Of a DNA stretch of 64,000 bases, positions 32,314-40,101 are shown one piece after another. Where the stretch lies: the IMG/VR virus record IMGVR_UViG_3300030085_002231, positions 27,450-91,449 of that record, one strand, 5' to 3'. How positions within the stretch are numbered: position 1 is the stretch's first letter; every line of letters begins with the position of its first letter. The notes beneath the pieces are model-generated. The model was not told the origin of the DNA. It was given only the letters and a program-made list of their open reading frames with translations, and did not search any database. The translations under genes and the position numbers were made by a program. The stretch comes from a virus.

Positions 32314-33359
32314 TGTCAATAATGGACAAACTAAAAAAGAATAGTAAGATCAAAGAAACTTCTATTCTTTCAGATTCTAAATTTTTTACAGAAAAAGATA
32401 TGGTGCCAACCGACGTACCAATGATGAACGTTGCACTATCTGGTTCTGTTGACGGTGGGTTGGCGCCAGGTCTTACTGTGCTTGCCGGTCCATCCAAACA
32501 TTTTAAAACTTCGTTTGGTCTTATCATGGCCAGCGCTTACTTAAAAAAATATAAAGATGCCGTGCTTCTGTTCTATGATTCAGAGTTTGGTTCGCCGCAA
32601 GCTTACTTCCAACAGTTCGATATCGATACAGAACGTGTACTACATACACCTATCACTAACGTAGAAGAACTAAAGTTTGATATTATCGCGCAGATGGAAG
32701 GTCTTGATCGCAATGATAAAGTTATTGTGATGATTGATTCAGTTGGCAACCTTGCTTCTAAAAAAGAATTAGAAGATGCTATCAACGAAAAGTCAGTTGC
32801 TGATATGTCACGTGCTAAAGCACTTAAAGGCTTGTTCCGTATGACTACACCATATTTAAATATGAAGAACATTCCGTTGATTGCTGTGAATCATACGTAC
32901 ATGGAGATTGGTTTATTTCCAAAAGCAATCGTATCAGGTGGCACAGGTATTTACTACTCAGCTGATAACATCTGGATTCTTGGTCGTCAGCAGGACAAGC
33001 AAGGCACAGAAATTAAAGGTTATCACTTTGTAATTAACGTGGAGAAATCAAGGTATGTCAAAGAAAAGTCTAAAATACCTATTAGCGTGTCTTGGGATGG
33101 CGGTGTTCAGTCTTACAGCGGCTTACTCGACGTCGGCCTTGCAGGCAATTACGTTGCTAAGCCTAGTAACGGTTGGTACTGTCGTGTTGATCGAACTACT
33201 GGAGAACTCATCGATCCAAAGGTTCGAGAGAAAGACACCTTGGATGAACAATTCTGGTTACCAATCTTTGAGTCCACCGATTTCAAAGATTACATTAAAT
33301 CCAAATTTGCCATTGGAGGAACGGGAAGCAATGAGCTTGTACTCGAAGATACAGCATAA
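32313..33359 (+). CDS. uvsX: RecA-like recombinase UvsX
   Basis: A 348-residue strand-exchange protein. The Walker A reads LAGPSKHFKTSFGL, the same departure from GxxxxGKT that T4 UvsX shows (GPSKSFKS). Walker B is VIVMIDSVGNL; the L2-like region and AVNHTYMEIG follow. The C-end has an acidic tail. It works with UvsY (9253), gp41 (33644) and gp46-47 in recombination-dependent replication. Confidence 0.96.
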   Translation: MSIMDKLKKNSKIKETSILSDSKFFTEKDMVPTDVPMMNVALSGSVDGGLAPGLTVLAGPSKHFKTSFGLIMASAYLKKYKDAVLLFYDSEFGSPQAYFQQFDIDTERVLHTPITNVEELKFDIIAQMEGLDRNDKVIVMIDSVGNLASKKELEDAINEKSVADMSRAKALKGLFRMTTPYLNMKNIPLIAVNHTYMEIGLFPKAIVSGGTGIYYSADNIWILGRQQDKQGTEIKGYHFVINVEKSRYVKEKSKIPISVSWDGGVQSYSGLLDVGLAGNYVAKPSNGWYCRVDRTTGELIDPKVREKDTLDEQFWLPIFESTDFKDYIKSKFAIGGTGSNELVLEDTA

Positions 33360-33660
33360 AGAAAACGTAACATATTCTCTTGTCCCTGGAGAAGGTGGTG
33401 ACCAACATTGGTTGGTGAGATTTATTGAAGGACCATTTGCTGAAACTGTAATTCAGTATGGTGCCATCAAGCTAGTACCAGAAGATGAAGGTAAAATCTC
33501 ATTTAACTTTTTTGTTGAGTCATCACCAGATCCCAATCTGACAAGTGAAGATGTAGATTTACAACTATGGTCAGGTGATGTACTCGAAGTAATACTTAGA
33601 CAATCACTTGAAGAAGGATCAGCACAGATATTTGAAGAGCCAGATGCAAGCAAACCTTGA
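33331..33660 (+). CDS. Hypothetical protein between uvsX and gp41
   Basis: A 109-residue acidic protein: SLVPGEGGDQHWLVRFIEGPFAE (strand-turn-strand) and an acidic C-half (SSPDPNLTSEDVDLQLWSGDVLEVILRQSLEEG). Not recognised, but marine T4-like phages have a similar-sized gene here. The start at 33331 is supported by gaggaacgggaagca; the frame's open stretch farther upstream is uvsX coding in another frame. Confidence 0.6.
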   Translation: MSLYSKIQHKENVTYSLVPGEGGDQHWLVRFIEGPFAETVIQYGAIKLVPEDEGKISFNFFVESSPDPNLTSEDVDLQLWSGDVLEVILRQSLEEGSAQIFEEPDASKP

Positions 33661-35020
33661 ACTTACTATATTAAGAAATATATTAACAGACGAAAAGTAT
33701 ATGCGCAAGGTATTACCTTTCGTCAAACCAGATTACTTTGAAGGGATTTATCGTATCCTATTTAGAGAGGCTGGTAAGTACGTTGGAAAATACAATAAAC
33801 TTCCAACTGCAGAATCATTTAAAGTTGAGATCGATCAGTCAGATAGACTTAGCGGTGAAAACTATACAGTAGCAGTTGACCTAGTGCCACAACTCTTTTC
33901 AAAGGAAAAGATCGATGAACAGTGGCTTGTTGACACTACAGAAAAGTGGTGCCAAGATCGAGCTATATATAATGCTATCATGGAATCTATATCGATAATC
34001 GATGGAAAGCATGAAACTCTAACTAAGGGAGCGTTACCTGACCTGCTTTCCAAAGCATTAGGTGTAGCGTTTGATACAAACGTTGGCCACGACTACATTG
34101 AAAACCAAGAAGAACGATACGAATTTTATCACCAACAAGAAGACCGCATTCCTTTCGACCTGGAATACTTTAACAAGATCACCAAAGGTGGTGTTCCTAA
34201 TAAAACACTTAATATTGCTTTGGCAGGCACTGGTGTTGGCAAGTCTCTTTTTATGTGCCATGTTGCTGCTTCGGCTCTTGTACAAGGCAGGGACGTTCTT
34301 TATATAACGATGGAAATGGCGGAAGAAAGAATCGCCGAACGTATTGATGCTAACTTACTTAACACACCTATCGATCAACTTACAAATCTATCGAAAGAAA
34401 TGCATAAAACCAAAGTTGAAGACATAGCACGTAAGACTACGGGTAAGTTAATTATTAAAGAATATCCTACTGGCTCTGCACACACCGGCCACTTCCGTGC
34501 ATTACTCAATGAGTTAAAACTAAAGAAGCAGTTTGAACCACAGATTATTTTTATTGATTATCTTAATATATGTGCTTCTTCTCGTATGAAAGGAATGGGT
34601 GGTGCAATCAACTCCTATAATTACATTAAAGCAATTGCTGAAGAATTACGTGGCCTTGCGGTCGAGTTCAACGTACCGCTCTTCTCTGCAACGCAAACGA
34701 CTCGTTCTGGTTATAGTAACTCGGATGTTGGGCTTGAAGATACGTCCGAGTCTTTTGGATTACCCGCTACCGCGGACTTAATGTTTGCTATCATATCCAC
34801 AGAAGAATTACAAAATCGTGGACAGATGATGGTTAAACAATTAAAGAATAGATATAATGATCCTGTTGCAAACCGCAGGTTCGTTATTGGTGTTGATCGA
34901 TCTAAGATGCGTTTATATGACGTAGATGAAAGTGAACAGGATCTTACAGACGATACGCCAGTTTTTGAGAAAACACAAGCACACGAAGAAATGTCAAAAT
35001 TTAAGGATTTTAAGCTATGA
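33644..35020 (+). CDS. 41: Replicative DNA helicase gp41 (DnaB-like)
   Basis: A 458-residue hexameric helicase that unwinds DNA ahead of gp43. The small N-terminal domain (ILRNILTDEKYMRKVLPFVKPDYFEGIYRILF) matches gp41. Walker A is LAGTGVGKSLF, Walker B PQIIFIDYLNICASS, with FSATQTTRSGYSNSDV, DTSESFGLPATADLMF and LKNRYND downstream. The C-terminal AHEEMSKFKDFKL is a likely interaction tail. The ATG at 33644 was preferred to the TTG at 33608. Confidence 0.96.
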   Translation: MQANLELTILRNILTDEKYMRKVLPFVKPDYFEGIYRILFREAGKYVGKYNKLPTAESFKVEIDQSDRLSGENYTVAVDLVPQLFSKEKIDEQWLVDTTEKWCQDRAIYNAIMESISIIDGKHETLTKGALPDLLSKALGVAFDTNVGHDYIENQEERYEFYHQQEDRIPFDLEYFNKITKGGVPNKTLNIALAGTGVGKSLFMCHVAASALVQGRDVLYITMEMAEERIAERIDANLLNTPIDQLTNLSKEMHKTKVEDIARKTTGKLIIKEYPTGSAHTGHFRALLNELKLKKQFEPQIIFIDYLNICASSRMKGMGGAINSYNYIKAIAEELRGLAVEFNVPLFSATQTTRSGYSNSDVGLEDTSESFGLPATADLMFAIISTEELQNRGQMMVKQLKNRYNDPVANRRFVIGVDRSKMRLYDVDESEQDLTDDTPVFEKTQAHEEMSKFKDFKL

Positions 35021-35226
35021 TTTATAGAGGACCAGGAATCAGTACGTATTGGGGAAGCGATGAGTATGAAGATCGCAGAGCTGAAGTTATGAAAAATGAA
35101 TTAGGCTTTTATATCGATATGTACAGAAAAGATAAGCTCGTTGAATCTAGGCCTCTATACGAACACAGCCAAATGTATGCAGAAAGTGCTGCAGAAAATT
35201 ATGTTATGGGAATTCTTAATCCATGA
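35017..35226 (+). CDS. Small hypothetical protein
   Basis: A 69-residue protein, GPGISTYWGSDEYEDRRAEV at the N-end and YAESAAENYVMGILNP at the C-end. Not recognised. Overlaps of 4 bases on both sides (ATGA) link it to gp41 and thyX. Confidence 0.55.
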   Translation: MIYRGPGISTYWGSDEYEDRRAEVMKNELGFYIDMYRKDKLVESRPLYEHSQMYAESAAENYVMGILNP

Positions 35227-35891
35227 AAGTACGACTTATTAGTTACAGTAAACCACCGGAGGAACTCTATGTTGGTGACAACGTCCAAGAACTCATTGCG
35301 TATACAGCCCGTGTCTCGAACCCATCGAACCAAGACAACACCGAAACGTCAGAAAGATTACTACGATACCTCATTAGAGAAAAACACTGGTCGCCATTTG
35401 AAATGGTTAGCGCTTGCTTGGAAGTAGAAACTACCCGTGATATCGCAAGGCAGCTTTTGAGACATAGATCATTCTCTTTTCAAGAGTTTAGTCAGAGATA
35501 TGCTGACCCTACACAAGATCTTAAGTTTCAATTGAAAGATGCACGTCTACAAGACACAAAGAATAGACAGAATAGTATAAATGTAAAAGATCCAGACTTA
35601 CAACTAGAATGGTTAAAACAACAATCGGAGGCAGTCAATGCAGCAAAAAAATCTTACAGCTGGGCAATCGAAAATGGTATTGCTAAAGAACAAGCTCGTG
35701 CAGTTTTACCGGAAGGTATCATGGAATCTCGATTGTATGTCAACGGCACCATTAGGTCCTGGATACATTACGTCGGATTACGTTCAGGTCATGGGACGCA
35801 AAAAGAACACATACAACTCGCAGTAGAATGTGCGAAAGCTTTAGAACCTATCTTTCCTATGATTATGGAGTTTTGTAATGAAGAAGATTAA
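35223..35891 (+). CDS. thyX: Flavin-dependent thymidylate synthase ThyX
   Basis: A 222-residue enzyme converting dUMP to dTMP using FAD, NADPH and methylene-THF. The ThyX signature RHRSFSFQEFSQRY is near residue 80; EQARAVLPEGIMESRLYVNGTIRSWIHYVGLR supplies the C-terminal active-site region. Marine T4-like phages commonly use ThyX instead of T4's ThyA-type gptd. It takes the dUMP made by dCMP deaminase (26914). Confidence 0.96.
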   Translation: MKVRLISYSKPPEELYVGDNVQELIAYTARVSNPSNQDNTETSERLLRYLIREKHWSPFEMVSACLEVETTRDIARQLLRHRSFSFQEFSQRYADPTQDLKFQLKDARLQDTKNRQNSINVKDPDLQLEWLKQQSEAVNAAKKSYSWAIENGIAKEQARAVLPEGIMESRLYVNGTIRSWIHYVGLRSGHGTQKEHIQLAVECAKALEPIFPMIMEFCNEED

Positions 35892-36180
35892 CTATAAATT
35901 TAATGAGAAAGAACTAATTAAAGAGTTTCAAGAATACATTGATTCGACGTATAGCGCTCACTACTCAAAAGATAACTTTCAAGCTACTGAGTTTATTATT
36001 GATGGCGGCCATGGCACTGGATTTTGCATTGGTAATGTATTAAAGTACGCACAAAGATATGGTAAAAAAGGTATGGCTTCAGATGCTAGAAAAGATTTAA
36101 TGAAAGTCTTACACTATGCTTTGATTCAATTATACGTTCATGATGTTGAAGAAGACTTACCTTTGTTTGATAGACGCTGA
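35878..36180 (+). CDS. DUF3310-like small protein
   Basis: A 100-residue protein with FIIDGGHGTGFCIGNVLKYAQRYGKKG and a DARKDLMKVLHYALIQLY helix, the pattern (GN-x-LKY-x-x-R-x-x-K, then D-x-x-K) of DUF3310 proteins common in phages near nucleotide genes. Function unknown. Its last 43 bases overlap, head-on, the end of a reverse-strand gene. Confidence 0.6.
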   Translation: MKKINYKFNEKELIKEFQEYIDSTYSAHYSKDNFQATEFIIDGGHGTGFCIGNVLKYAQRYGKKGMASDARKDLMKVLHYALIQLYVHDVEEDLPLFDRR

Positions 36181-36329
36181 CATTCAACCTTGAAGTTTTC
36201 CCAAGTAGTATCCATAAAGGTTTCGTATATTCGTTCTCTATGATATTCACATGTCTTTAAGTCTTTGTAAGACAAGTGATCAAAGTTATAAACAGTAGCT
36301 CCTATTTGGATGAGAATCGCATATAACAT
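36138..36329 (-). CDS. Small hypothetical protein, reverse-strand operon gene 3
   Basis: A 63-residue protein, hydrophobic at the N-end (MLYAILIQIGATVYNF), then charged (YKDLKTCEYHRERIYETFMD). It may be a secreted or membrane-anchored peptide. It overlaps the upstream reverse gene by 28 bases and runs 43 bases into the end of the + strand gene at 35878. Confidence 0.5.
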   Translation of the reverse strand: MLYAILIQIGATVYNFDHLSYKDLKTCEYHRERIYETFMDTTWENFKVECQRLSNKGKSSSTS

Positions 36330-36481
36330 AACTTATACCTGTCTTTTAAGTCAGAACATTTTTCTTCTAGTCTCGTAGGTTTATAAGGAACGTCAAATCT
36401 ATCAACTACCTCATAGGCATAACCAGCAAAAACTAGTAAACCTATGAGATAAGTTAATGCTATAAAGAAAAGATAAATCAT
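36302..36481 (-). CDS. Small membrane protein, reverse-strand operon gene 2
   Basis: A 59-residue protein starting with one membrane helix (MIYLFFIALTYLIGLLVFAG), then a soluble part with two cysteines (EEKCSDLKDRYKLCYMRF). The start at 36481 overlaps the stop of gene 1 by 4 bases (ATGA on the - strand). Function unknown. Confidence 0.5.
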   Translation of the reverse strand: MIYLFFIALTYLIGLLVFAGYAYEVVDRFDVPYKPTRLEEKCSDLKDRYKLCYMRFSSK

Positions 36482-36957
36482 ACTGCACCAGATACTGCGA
36501 ACCAAATGGCAAATATACCAAATATCAAAGCACCAATTACAATAGCACCTATCTTTATTTGTTCCCATACTTCTTCTTGTTCTTTTCTTTTTGCTATGGC
36601 TGCTAATCTTCGAGCTTCTTTTTCTTCTTGTATTCTTTTAGCTCTTAAATCTAGTATGCTTTGCCACGTACCAGGACCAAAGCGCATGTCTACTAGAGTT
36701 CTCATTTCTTGTAGTTTTTCTTCAGCCAGTTTGGCATCTATTACTTCTTGGGCTACGTTATTGATACCAAACTGATCTTTTACACTAACGCCTGATTTTT
36801 TGTTTCTTTGTTTTTGGCAATCTTCAGCACCTTGGAACAATCCATCGATTGCCCCAGCGATTTCTCCAATGTCTTTTGCAGTATCGATATTCGACTTAAT
36901 AAAATCAACACTTGACTTTACCAATGCTATGCCGGCTAAAACTTCTGCGACGACCAT
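36478..36957 (-). CDS. Membrane-anchored hypothetical protein, reverse-strand operon gene 1
   Basis: A 159-residue protein with VAEVLAGIALVKSSVDFIKSN at the N-end, a glutamate/arginine-rich helix (AKRIQEEKEARRLAAIAKRKEQEE) and a C-terminal membrane helix (IKIGAIVIGALIFGIFAIWFAV). Similar proteins occur in marine T4-like phages, function unknown. It is the first gene of a three-gene reverse operon served by a reverse late promoter (37029-37036); ribosome site aggtagatcgaa. Confidence 0.65.
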   Translation of the reverse strand: MVVAEVLAGIALVKSSVDFIKSNIDTAKDIGEIAGAIDGLFQGAEDCQKQRNKKSGVSVKDQFGINNVAQEVIDAKLAEEKLQEMRTLVDMRFGPGTWQSILDLRAKRIQEEKEARRLAAIAKRKEQEEVWEQIKIGAIVIGALIFGIFAIWFAVSGAV

Positions 36958-37028
36958 TTCGATCTACCTATGTTAAAGTTAGATAGATATAAATCAAATA
37001 GGGATATAATATATTCCACTCTCAGTAA

Positions 37029-37036
37029 TATTTATA
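37029..37036 (-). promoter_or_regulatory. Late promoter (TATAAATA) for the reverse-strand operon
   Basis: The + strand reads tatttata, which is TATAAATA on the - strand. It is 72 bases upstream of the reverse gene starting at 36957 and directly back-to-back with the forward promoter of the tmRNA. Confidence 0.6.
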
Positions 37037-37065
37037 TTTACATTCAACACTACTTGTGGTATAAT
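37037..37065 (+). promoter_or_regulatory. Sigma70-type promoter for tmRNA
   Basis: TTTACA at 37037-37042, 17 bp, TATAAT at 37060-37065 in the form TTGTGGTATAAT. Predicted start near 37072, a few bases before the acceptor part of the tmRNA. Confidence 0.8.
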
Positions 37066-37072
37066 ATAAATA
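37065..37072 (+). promoter_or_regulatory. Late promoter (TATAAATA) overlapping the tmRNA promoter
   Basis: A perfect TATAAATA that begins on the last base of the TATAAT box. The tmRNA could thus be made both early (host sigma) and late (gp55), with starts only about 7 bases apart. Confidence 0.55.
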
Positions 37073-37079
37073 TAATTGA

Positions 37080-37340
37080 AGATGCTAGAAGGTAGACTGG
37101 ACTCGGGGGCGGTACCCGACGCCTCCACCAATATTCACCGACCGGTGCATGCTTATGGGGGCGAAATAGGATCGACAGATGCTGGAGTCTTCGAGAAGTA
37201 AATGCAAACGATAACGTTGCACAACCTAAGTTTATGAAGAAGCGTAACACCTTCGCTCGTAAAGTTGGGTTTACTAAAGGTATGGCCTTAGCTGCCTAGT
37301 CCTTACGGGCCCGCCGGAGCCTGGGAACAGAATCCGGCAC
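37080..37340 (+). ncRNA. ssrA: Phage-encoded permuted two-piece tmRNA (ssrA)
   Basis: The gap between divergent genes folds as a circularly permuted tmRNA. The acceptor piece ends with a T-arm-like stem (tcggg 37103-37107 / cccga 37115-37119, 7-base loop) followed exactly by cgcctcc (37120-37126) and ACCA (37127-37130). A 26-base spacer with a cacc/ggtg hairpin follows. The coding piece starts GGGGGCG (37157-37163), which pairs with cgcctcc in a 7-bp acceptor stem, then has the tmRNA-type D-loop text aggatcgacag. The resume codon is GCA at 37204. tmRNA rescues stalled ribosomes and tags the product for degradation. The T-loop lacks the usual TTC sequence. Exact ends are approximate. Confidence 0.88.
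37204..37299 (+). other. tmRNA tag reading frame (31 aa)
   Basis: From the GCA resume codon the frame reads ANDNVAQPKF, continues through a basic middle, and ends KGMALAA before TAG at 37297. ANDN at the start and ALAA at the end are the hallmarks of alphaproteobacterial proteolysis tags. At 31 residues it is far longer than the usual 10-15, and the middle (about residues 9-25) is strongly basic. Confidence 0.85.
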
Positions 37341-37349
37341 ACATTTTTT
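37313..37349 (+). terminator. 3' hairpin and T-run of tmRNA transcript
   Basis: Stem gccgga (37313-37318) / tccggc (37333-37338) with CCC (37310-37312) able to pair with GGG in the loop (37323-37325), a possible pseudoknot, followed by six T. It probably serves as both a tmRNA structure and a terminator. Confidence 0.7.
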
Positions 37350-37363
37350 GATTGGAAAACATA

Positions 37364-37747
37364 ATGCAAAAATTTACTAGAGACTTGATAATAGCATTCA
37401 CATTTGGAATCGCAGTAATAATAGGTTCTAACCTAGCATTTTCACAGCCAAAGGAAGGTATCGAATGGCGAACAAAGCCGGTACAGTGCGGACCTGAAAA
37501 AGAATTTTGGCCAGTGTTAAATCAACACGGTGAAAAAGCTTTGCTTGGAGCAATCACAAAACTAGAAGCTCCTGGTGAACCTACAACTTATATGCCAATT
37601 TACGTATTCACAAATACGGATACAGGAACTTTCACTATAGCAGAGTTTCATTTACATTCGAATGAAGTATGCATTATAGGCTATGGCAGTGGTATTGATT
37701 TTGATGTACAAGATCTTTTCGAAAATAGACAATCTACTGGAACTTAG
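37364..37747 (+). CDS. Exported hypothetical protein
   Basis: A 127-residue protein with a signal peptide: KFTRDLIIAFTFGIAVIIG then cleavage probably after NLAFS. The mature part has VQCGPEKEFWPVLNQHGEKALL, IYVFTNTDTGTFTIAEF and NEVCIIGYGSG, giving two cysteines for one disulfide. Not recognised. The ATG at 37364 has only a weak ribosome site, and the gene lies just after the tmRNA terminator, so its promoter is unclear. Confidence 0.6.
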   Translation: MQKFTRDLIIAFTFGIAVIIGSNLAFSQPKEGIEWRTKPVQCGPEKEFWPVLNQHGEKALLGAITKLEAPGEPTTYMPIYVFTNTDTGTFTIAEFHLHSNEVCIIGYGSGIDFDVQDLFENRQSTGT

Positions 37748-37756
37748 GAGTAAAAT

Positions 37757-38053
37757 ATGCTAACTAAAATGAAAGATTTTATTTCATGGAATCCAAAACA
37801 TTTAGCAGAGGCTGAAGTTGTAAAATCTCGTGCTTTAAGAAATGAAAAAGGTGGATATTGGTGGCATGCAAAATTAGCTTTTAAAGAAGCTGGTTTTTCG
37901 CTTATCATGTCTATTGGATGGTTTCTACACGCATTATTACCATGGTTATTCGACTTCAAACTTTTAGAAGCACAAGTGGATAGATTAAGAATGATTTCAA
38001 GAATTTTACCTGATCTACCGCTGTTCAAGAAAGTTAAGTTTCTTAAAAAATAA
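37757..38053 (+). CDS. Small membrane protein (DUF6356-like)
   Basis: A 98-residue protein: SWNPKHLAEAEVVKSRALR, then GYWWHAKLAFKEAGFSLIM, a membrane helix ending FLHALLPWLFDF. The W-H-x-x-x-A plus HA-x-x-PWLF pattern resembles DUF6356 proteins of alphaproteobacteria. A second gene of this type is at 42750. Function unknown; it is the first gene of the accessory island. Confidence 0.5.
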   Translation: MLTKMKDFISWNPKHLAEAEVVKSRALRNEKGGYWWHAKLAFKEAGFSLIMSIGWFLHALLPWLFDFKLLEAQVDRLRMISRILPDLPLFKKVKFLKK

Positions 38054-38727
38054 TGTACCCTGTAAGTGAAGGGCGTATTACCTTTTCAAGTGGAACTACT
38101 AATACGCCTAAAAAAATTTGGCATCCTAAAGATAAACTTAATTTAACGTCTGAGGTTTATAAAAGAACACACAACTTAGACGCTTCTTCACGCATATTAA
38201 ACTTTATGCCACGCTATCACATAGGTGGATTAGCTTTGGAATTAGCAGGTCAATATGTAGGTGCTAGTGTTACAAATATAGAATTTAACGCATATAATTT
38301 TTTAGATCAACTTGACGATTACAGCCACACAATGCTGCCTGATTCATCAATAAGTGCATTGAGAAAAACTAAAAAATTTAATGATTATAATTTCAAAGAT
38401 AAGTTTTTGCATTGTGGAACTGAACCACATAAGAAAGAAAATATTCTTTCATTAGTAGAAAGAGGCGGTACAGCATTTTGTAACTGGGGAATGACAGAAA
38501 TAGGTCCAATCTGTATTCATACTACATTTAAACCGTATGATACTGAAAGAGTAGAAAAATATTTTAAACCAGGATTTTTACTAGGTGATAATTTTGAAAT
38601 AGAATGGAAAACAGATTCAGATGAATTAGTAGTGAGAAGTGAGATGTCAATATACAAAGATTGGTTTTATACAGGTGATATTGTAAAGTTCGTAGATGGA
38701 GCTTTGTACTATGTCAAAAGAAGATAA
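38053..38727 (+). CDS. Minimal AMP-forming ligase (ANL) core domain
   Basis: A 224-residue piece of the acyl-CoA synthetase/adenylation (ANL) fold. It starts at the nucleotide loop ITFSSGTTNTPKKIWH, keeps NWGMTEIGP (the Y/W-G-x-T-E motif) and WFYTGDIVKF (TGD), and ends at the hinge (YYVKRR). The N-terminal third and the C-terminal swinging domain of ordinary ANL enzymes (about 500 residues) are missing. It could adenylate an acid only if the second ANL gene (40098) or another protein supplies the rest. TAATG overlap with the previous gene. Confidence 0.75.
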   Translation: MYPVSEGRITFSSGTTNTPKKIWHPKDKLNLTSEVYKRTHNLDASSRILNFMPRYHIGGLALELAGQYVGASVTNIEFNAYNFLDQLDDYSHTMLPDSSISALRKTKKFNDYNFKDKFLHCGTEPHKKENILSLVERGGTAFCNWGMTEIGPICIHTTFKPYDTERVEKYFKPGFLLGDNFEIEWKTDSDELVVRSEMSIYKDWFYTGDIVKFVDGALYYVKRR

Positions 38728-39283
38728 TTACTTTGTAAGTCAAGATTTTGACAAATATGATTTAGATAGATTTATGTCTATATGTAATAAGTTAGGTTAC
38801 AAAAACAATATATCTAGAAAAGCAATGAAGATTGACTGGGTGCGTAAAAACTTTGGTGACTTTTGGGCTTTTGTAAAAAATGATAAAATAATTGCGGTAT
38901 CCGGATGTCACCCGTTTCCAGATTTAAACGACACATATAGAATAGGATTCAGGGCTGCACAATTGCCAGGTGAAGATCCTTTCATAGGATTATCTAAGTA
39001 TGGATATAACTCTATTTCTATAAGAGTCTTATTGCAATATCAAATAAAATTTTGTGAAACAATTGGAATAGATAATTTTATATTGACAACGAATTCAAAA
39101 AGTACTGGTCACTTATACATGTCGCATATGATGCAGGTACAAATAAATAAATGTACAAATTTAACTGAGTACTTAGGTGAAAAAATGCTATACGGTGTAA
39201 ATCAATCATTGTGGAAATATAATATTAATGAATATAAAAAATCGATATTAAGATTAAAACCAGAGAAGTATTACATTATATGA
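38711..39283 (+). CDS. GNAT-like acetyltransferase, copy 1
   Basis: A 190-residue protein: KIDWVRKNFGDFWAFVKNDKI, IAVSGCHPFPDLND, RAAQLPGEDPFIGLSKYGYNSISIR and ETIGIDNFILTTNS. The arrangement (strand, ISG-type strand, G-rich loop, long helix, ITTN) suggests a GNAT acyltransferase fold. The gene at 42206 is a paralogue. In a cluster with two ANL proteins it may use an activated acyl group (inference). Confidence 0.55.
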   Translation: MSKEDNYFVSQDFDKYDLDRFMSICNKLGYKNNISRKAMKIDWVRKNFGDFWAFVKNDKIIAVSGCHPFPDLNDTYRIGFRAAQLPGEDPFIGLSKYGYNSISIRVLLQYQIKFCETIGIDNFILTTNSKSTGHLYMSHMMQVQINKCTNLTEYLGEKMLYGVNQSLWKYNINEYKKSILRLKPEKYYII

Positions 39284-40101
39284 AAAAGCTTATGATTGTT
39301 GGAGGTGACAGCTACACTGATCCTAATTTTGGTATATACAAAAAATTTAACATATCGCCTTGGCCTACACATTTGGCTAAACTAAATAATTATGATATGA
39401 TTAATACTGCTACAGGTGGTTCTAGTAATAGACATATTTTCAATTCAGTAGTTGATGCCATTATTGATAATCAACATAGAGAAATGATAGTCGTGACAGC
39501 TTGGTCTGAATTATATAGACTATCATTTATTGATGATGTTGATCTTGATAGTACAATATGGTTATTCAGTGATAAAGAACATAAATTTAGATGCACATTA
39601 TCTGAAGGTCTTAAAAAATATTTTACTAGAATAAATCCTTTAAGAAAAGAATATATTAAACTTATAAAAGATAAGTGTATTGACCAGAAAGAATTTGATA
39701 GTAAGTTAATATCGCAATCATTTAAAAATATTTGGTTATTACAAGATTTCTGTAAAAATAGAAATATACCTATGTATCATTTTCATACGTATGATCCATT
39801 AGCATATGATTATAGCCTATCAGTACAAATTTATGGTGATGTAGAAAAATCTTTGTATGAAAACATTTATCTTACATATGTAGAAAAAGATGAAAACTAT
39901 GTAGGACATGACTATTGCTTGTATAATGATATAGAAAAAAATAAATATTTTATTAAGAATGGCGATATTACGAATCTACACGCAAATCAAGAAGGTCATA
40001 TACATATAGCTGAAAAAATAAGTAAGTTTATAAAAGATGGTGTAAGACCTGAGTCTAATATTGAAGAACACGGTGAGCTTTATAGGATAATAAGAAAATG
40101 A
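39280..40101 (+). CDS. SGNH/GDSL-type hydrolase
   Basis: A 273-residue protein with the SGNH pattern: block I VGGDSYTDPN (Ser11 nucleophile), block II ATGGSSNRHI, a VVTAWSELYRL block III region, and a C-terminal NLHANQEGHIHIAEKI carrying the catalytic histidine. Family members are esterases or acyltransferases on sugars and lipids. It starts 4 bases inside the GNAT-like gene. Very AT-rich, like its neighbours. Confidence 0.72.
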   Translation: MKKLMIVGGDSYTDPNFGIYKKFNISPWPTHLAKLNNYDMINTATGGSSNRHIFNSVVDAIIDNQHREMIVVTAWSELYRLSFIDDVDLDSTIWLFSDKEHKFRCTLSEGLKKYFTRINPLRKEYIKLIKDKCIDQKEFDSKLISQSFKNIWLLQDFCKNRNIPMYHFHTYDPLAYDYSLSVQIYGDVEKSLYENIYLTYVEKDENYVGHDYCLYNDIEKNKYFIKNGDITNLHANQEGHIHIAEKISKFIKDGVRPESNIEEHGELYRIIRK

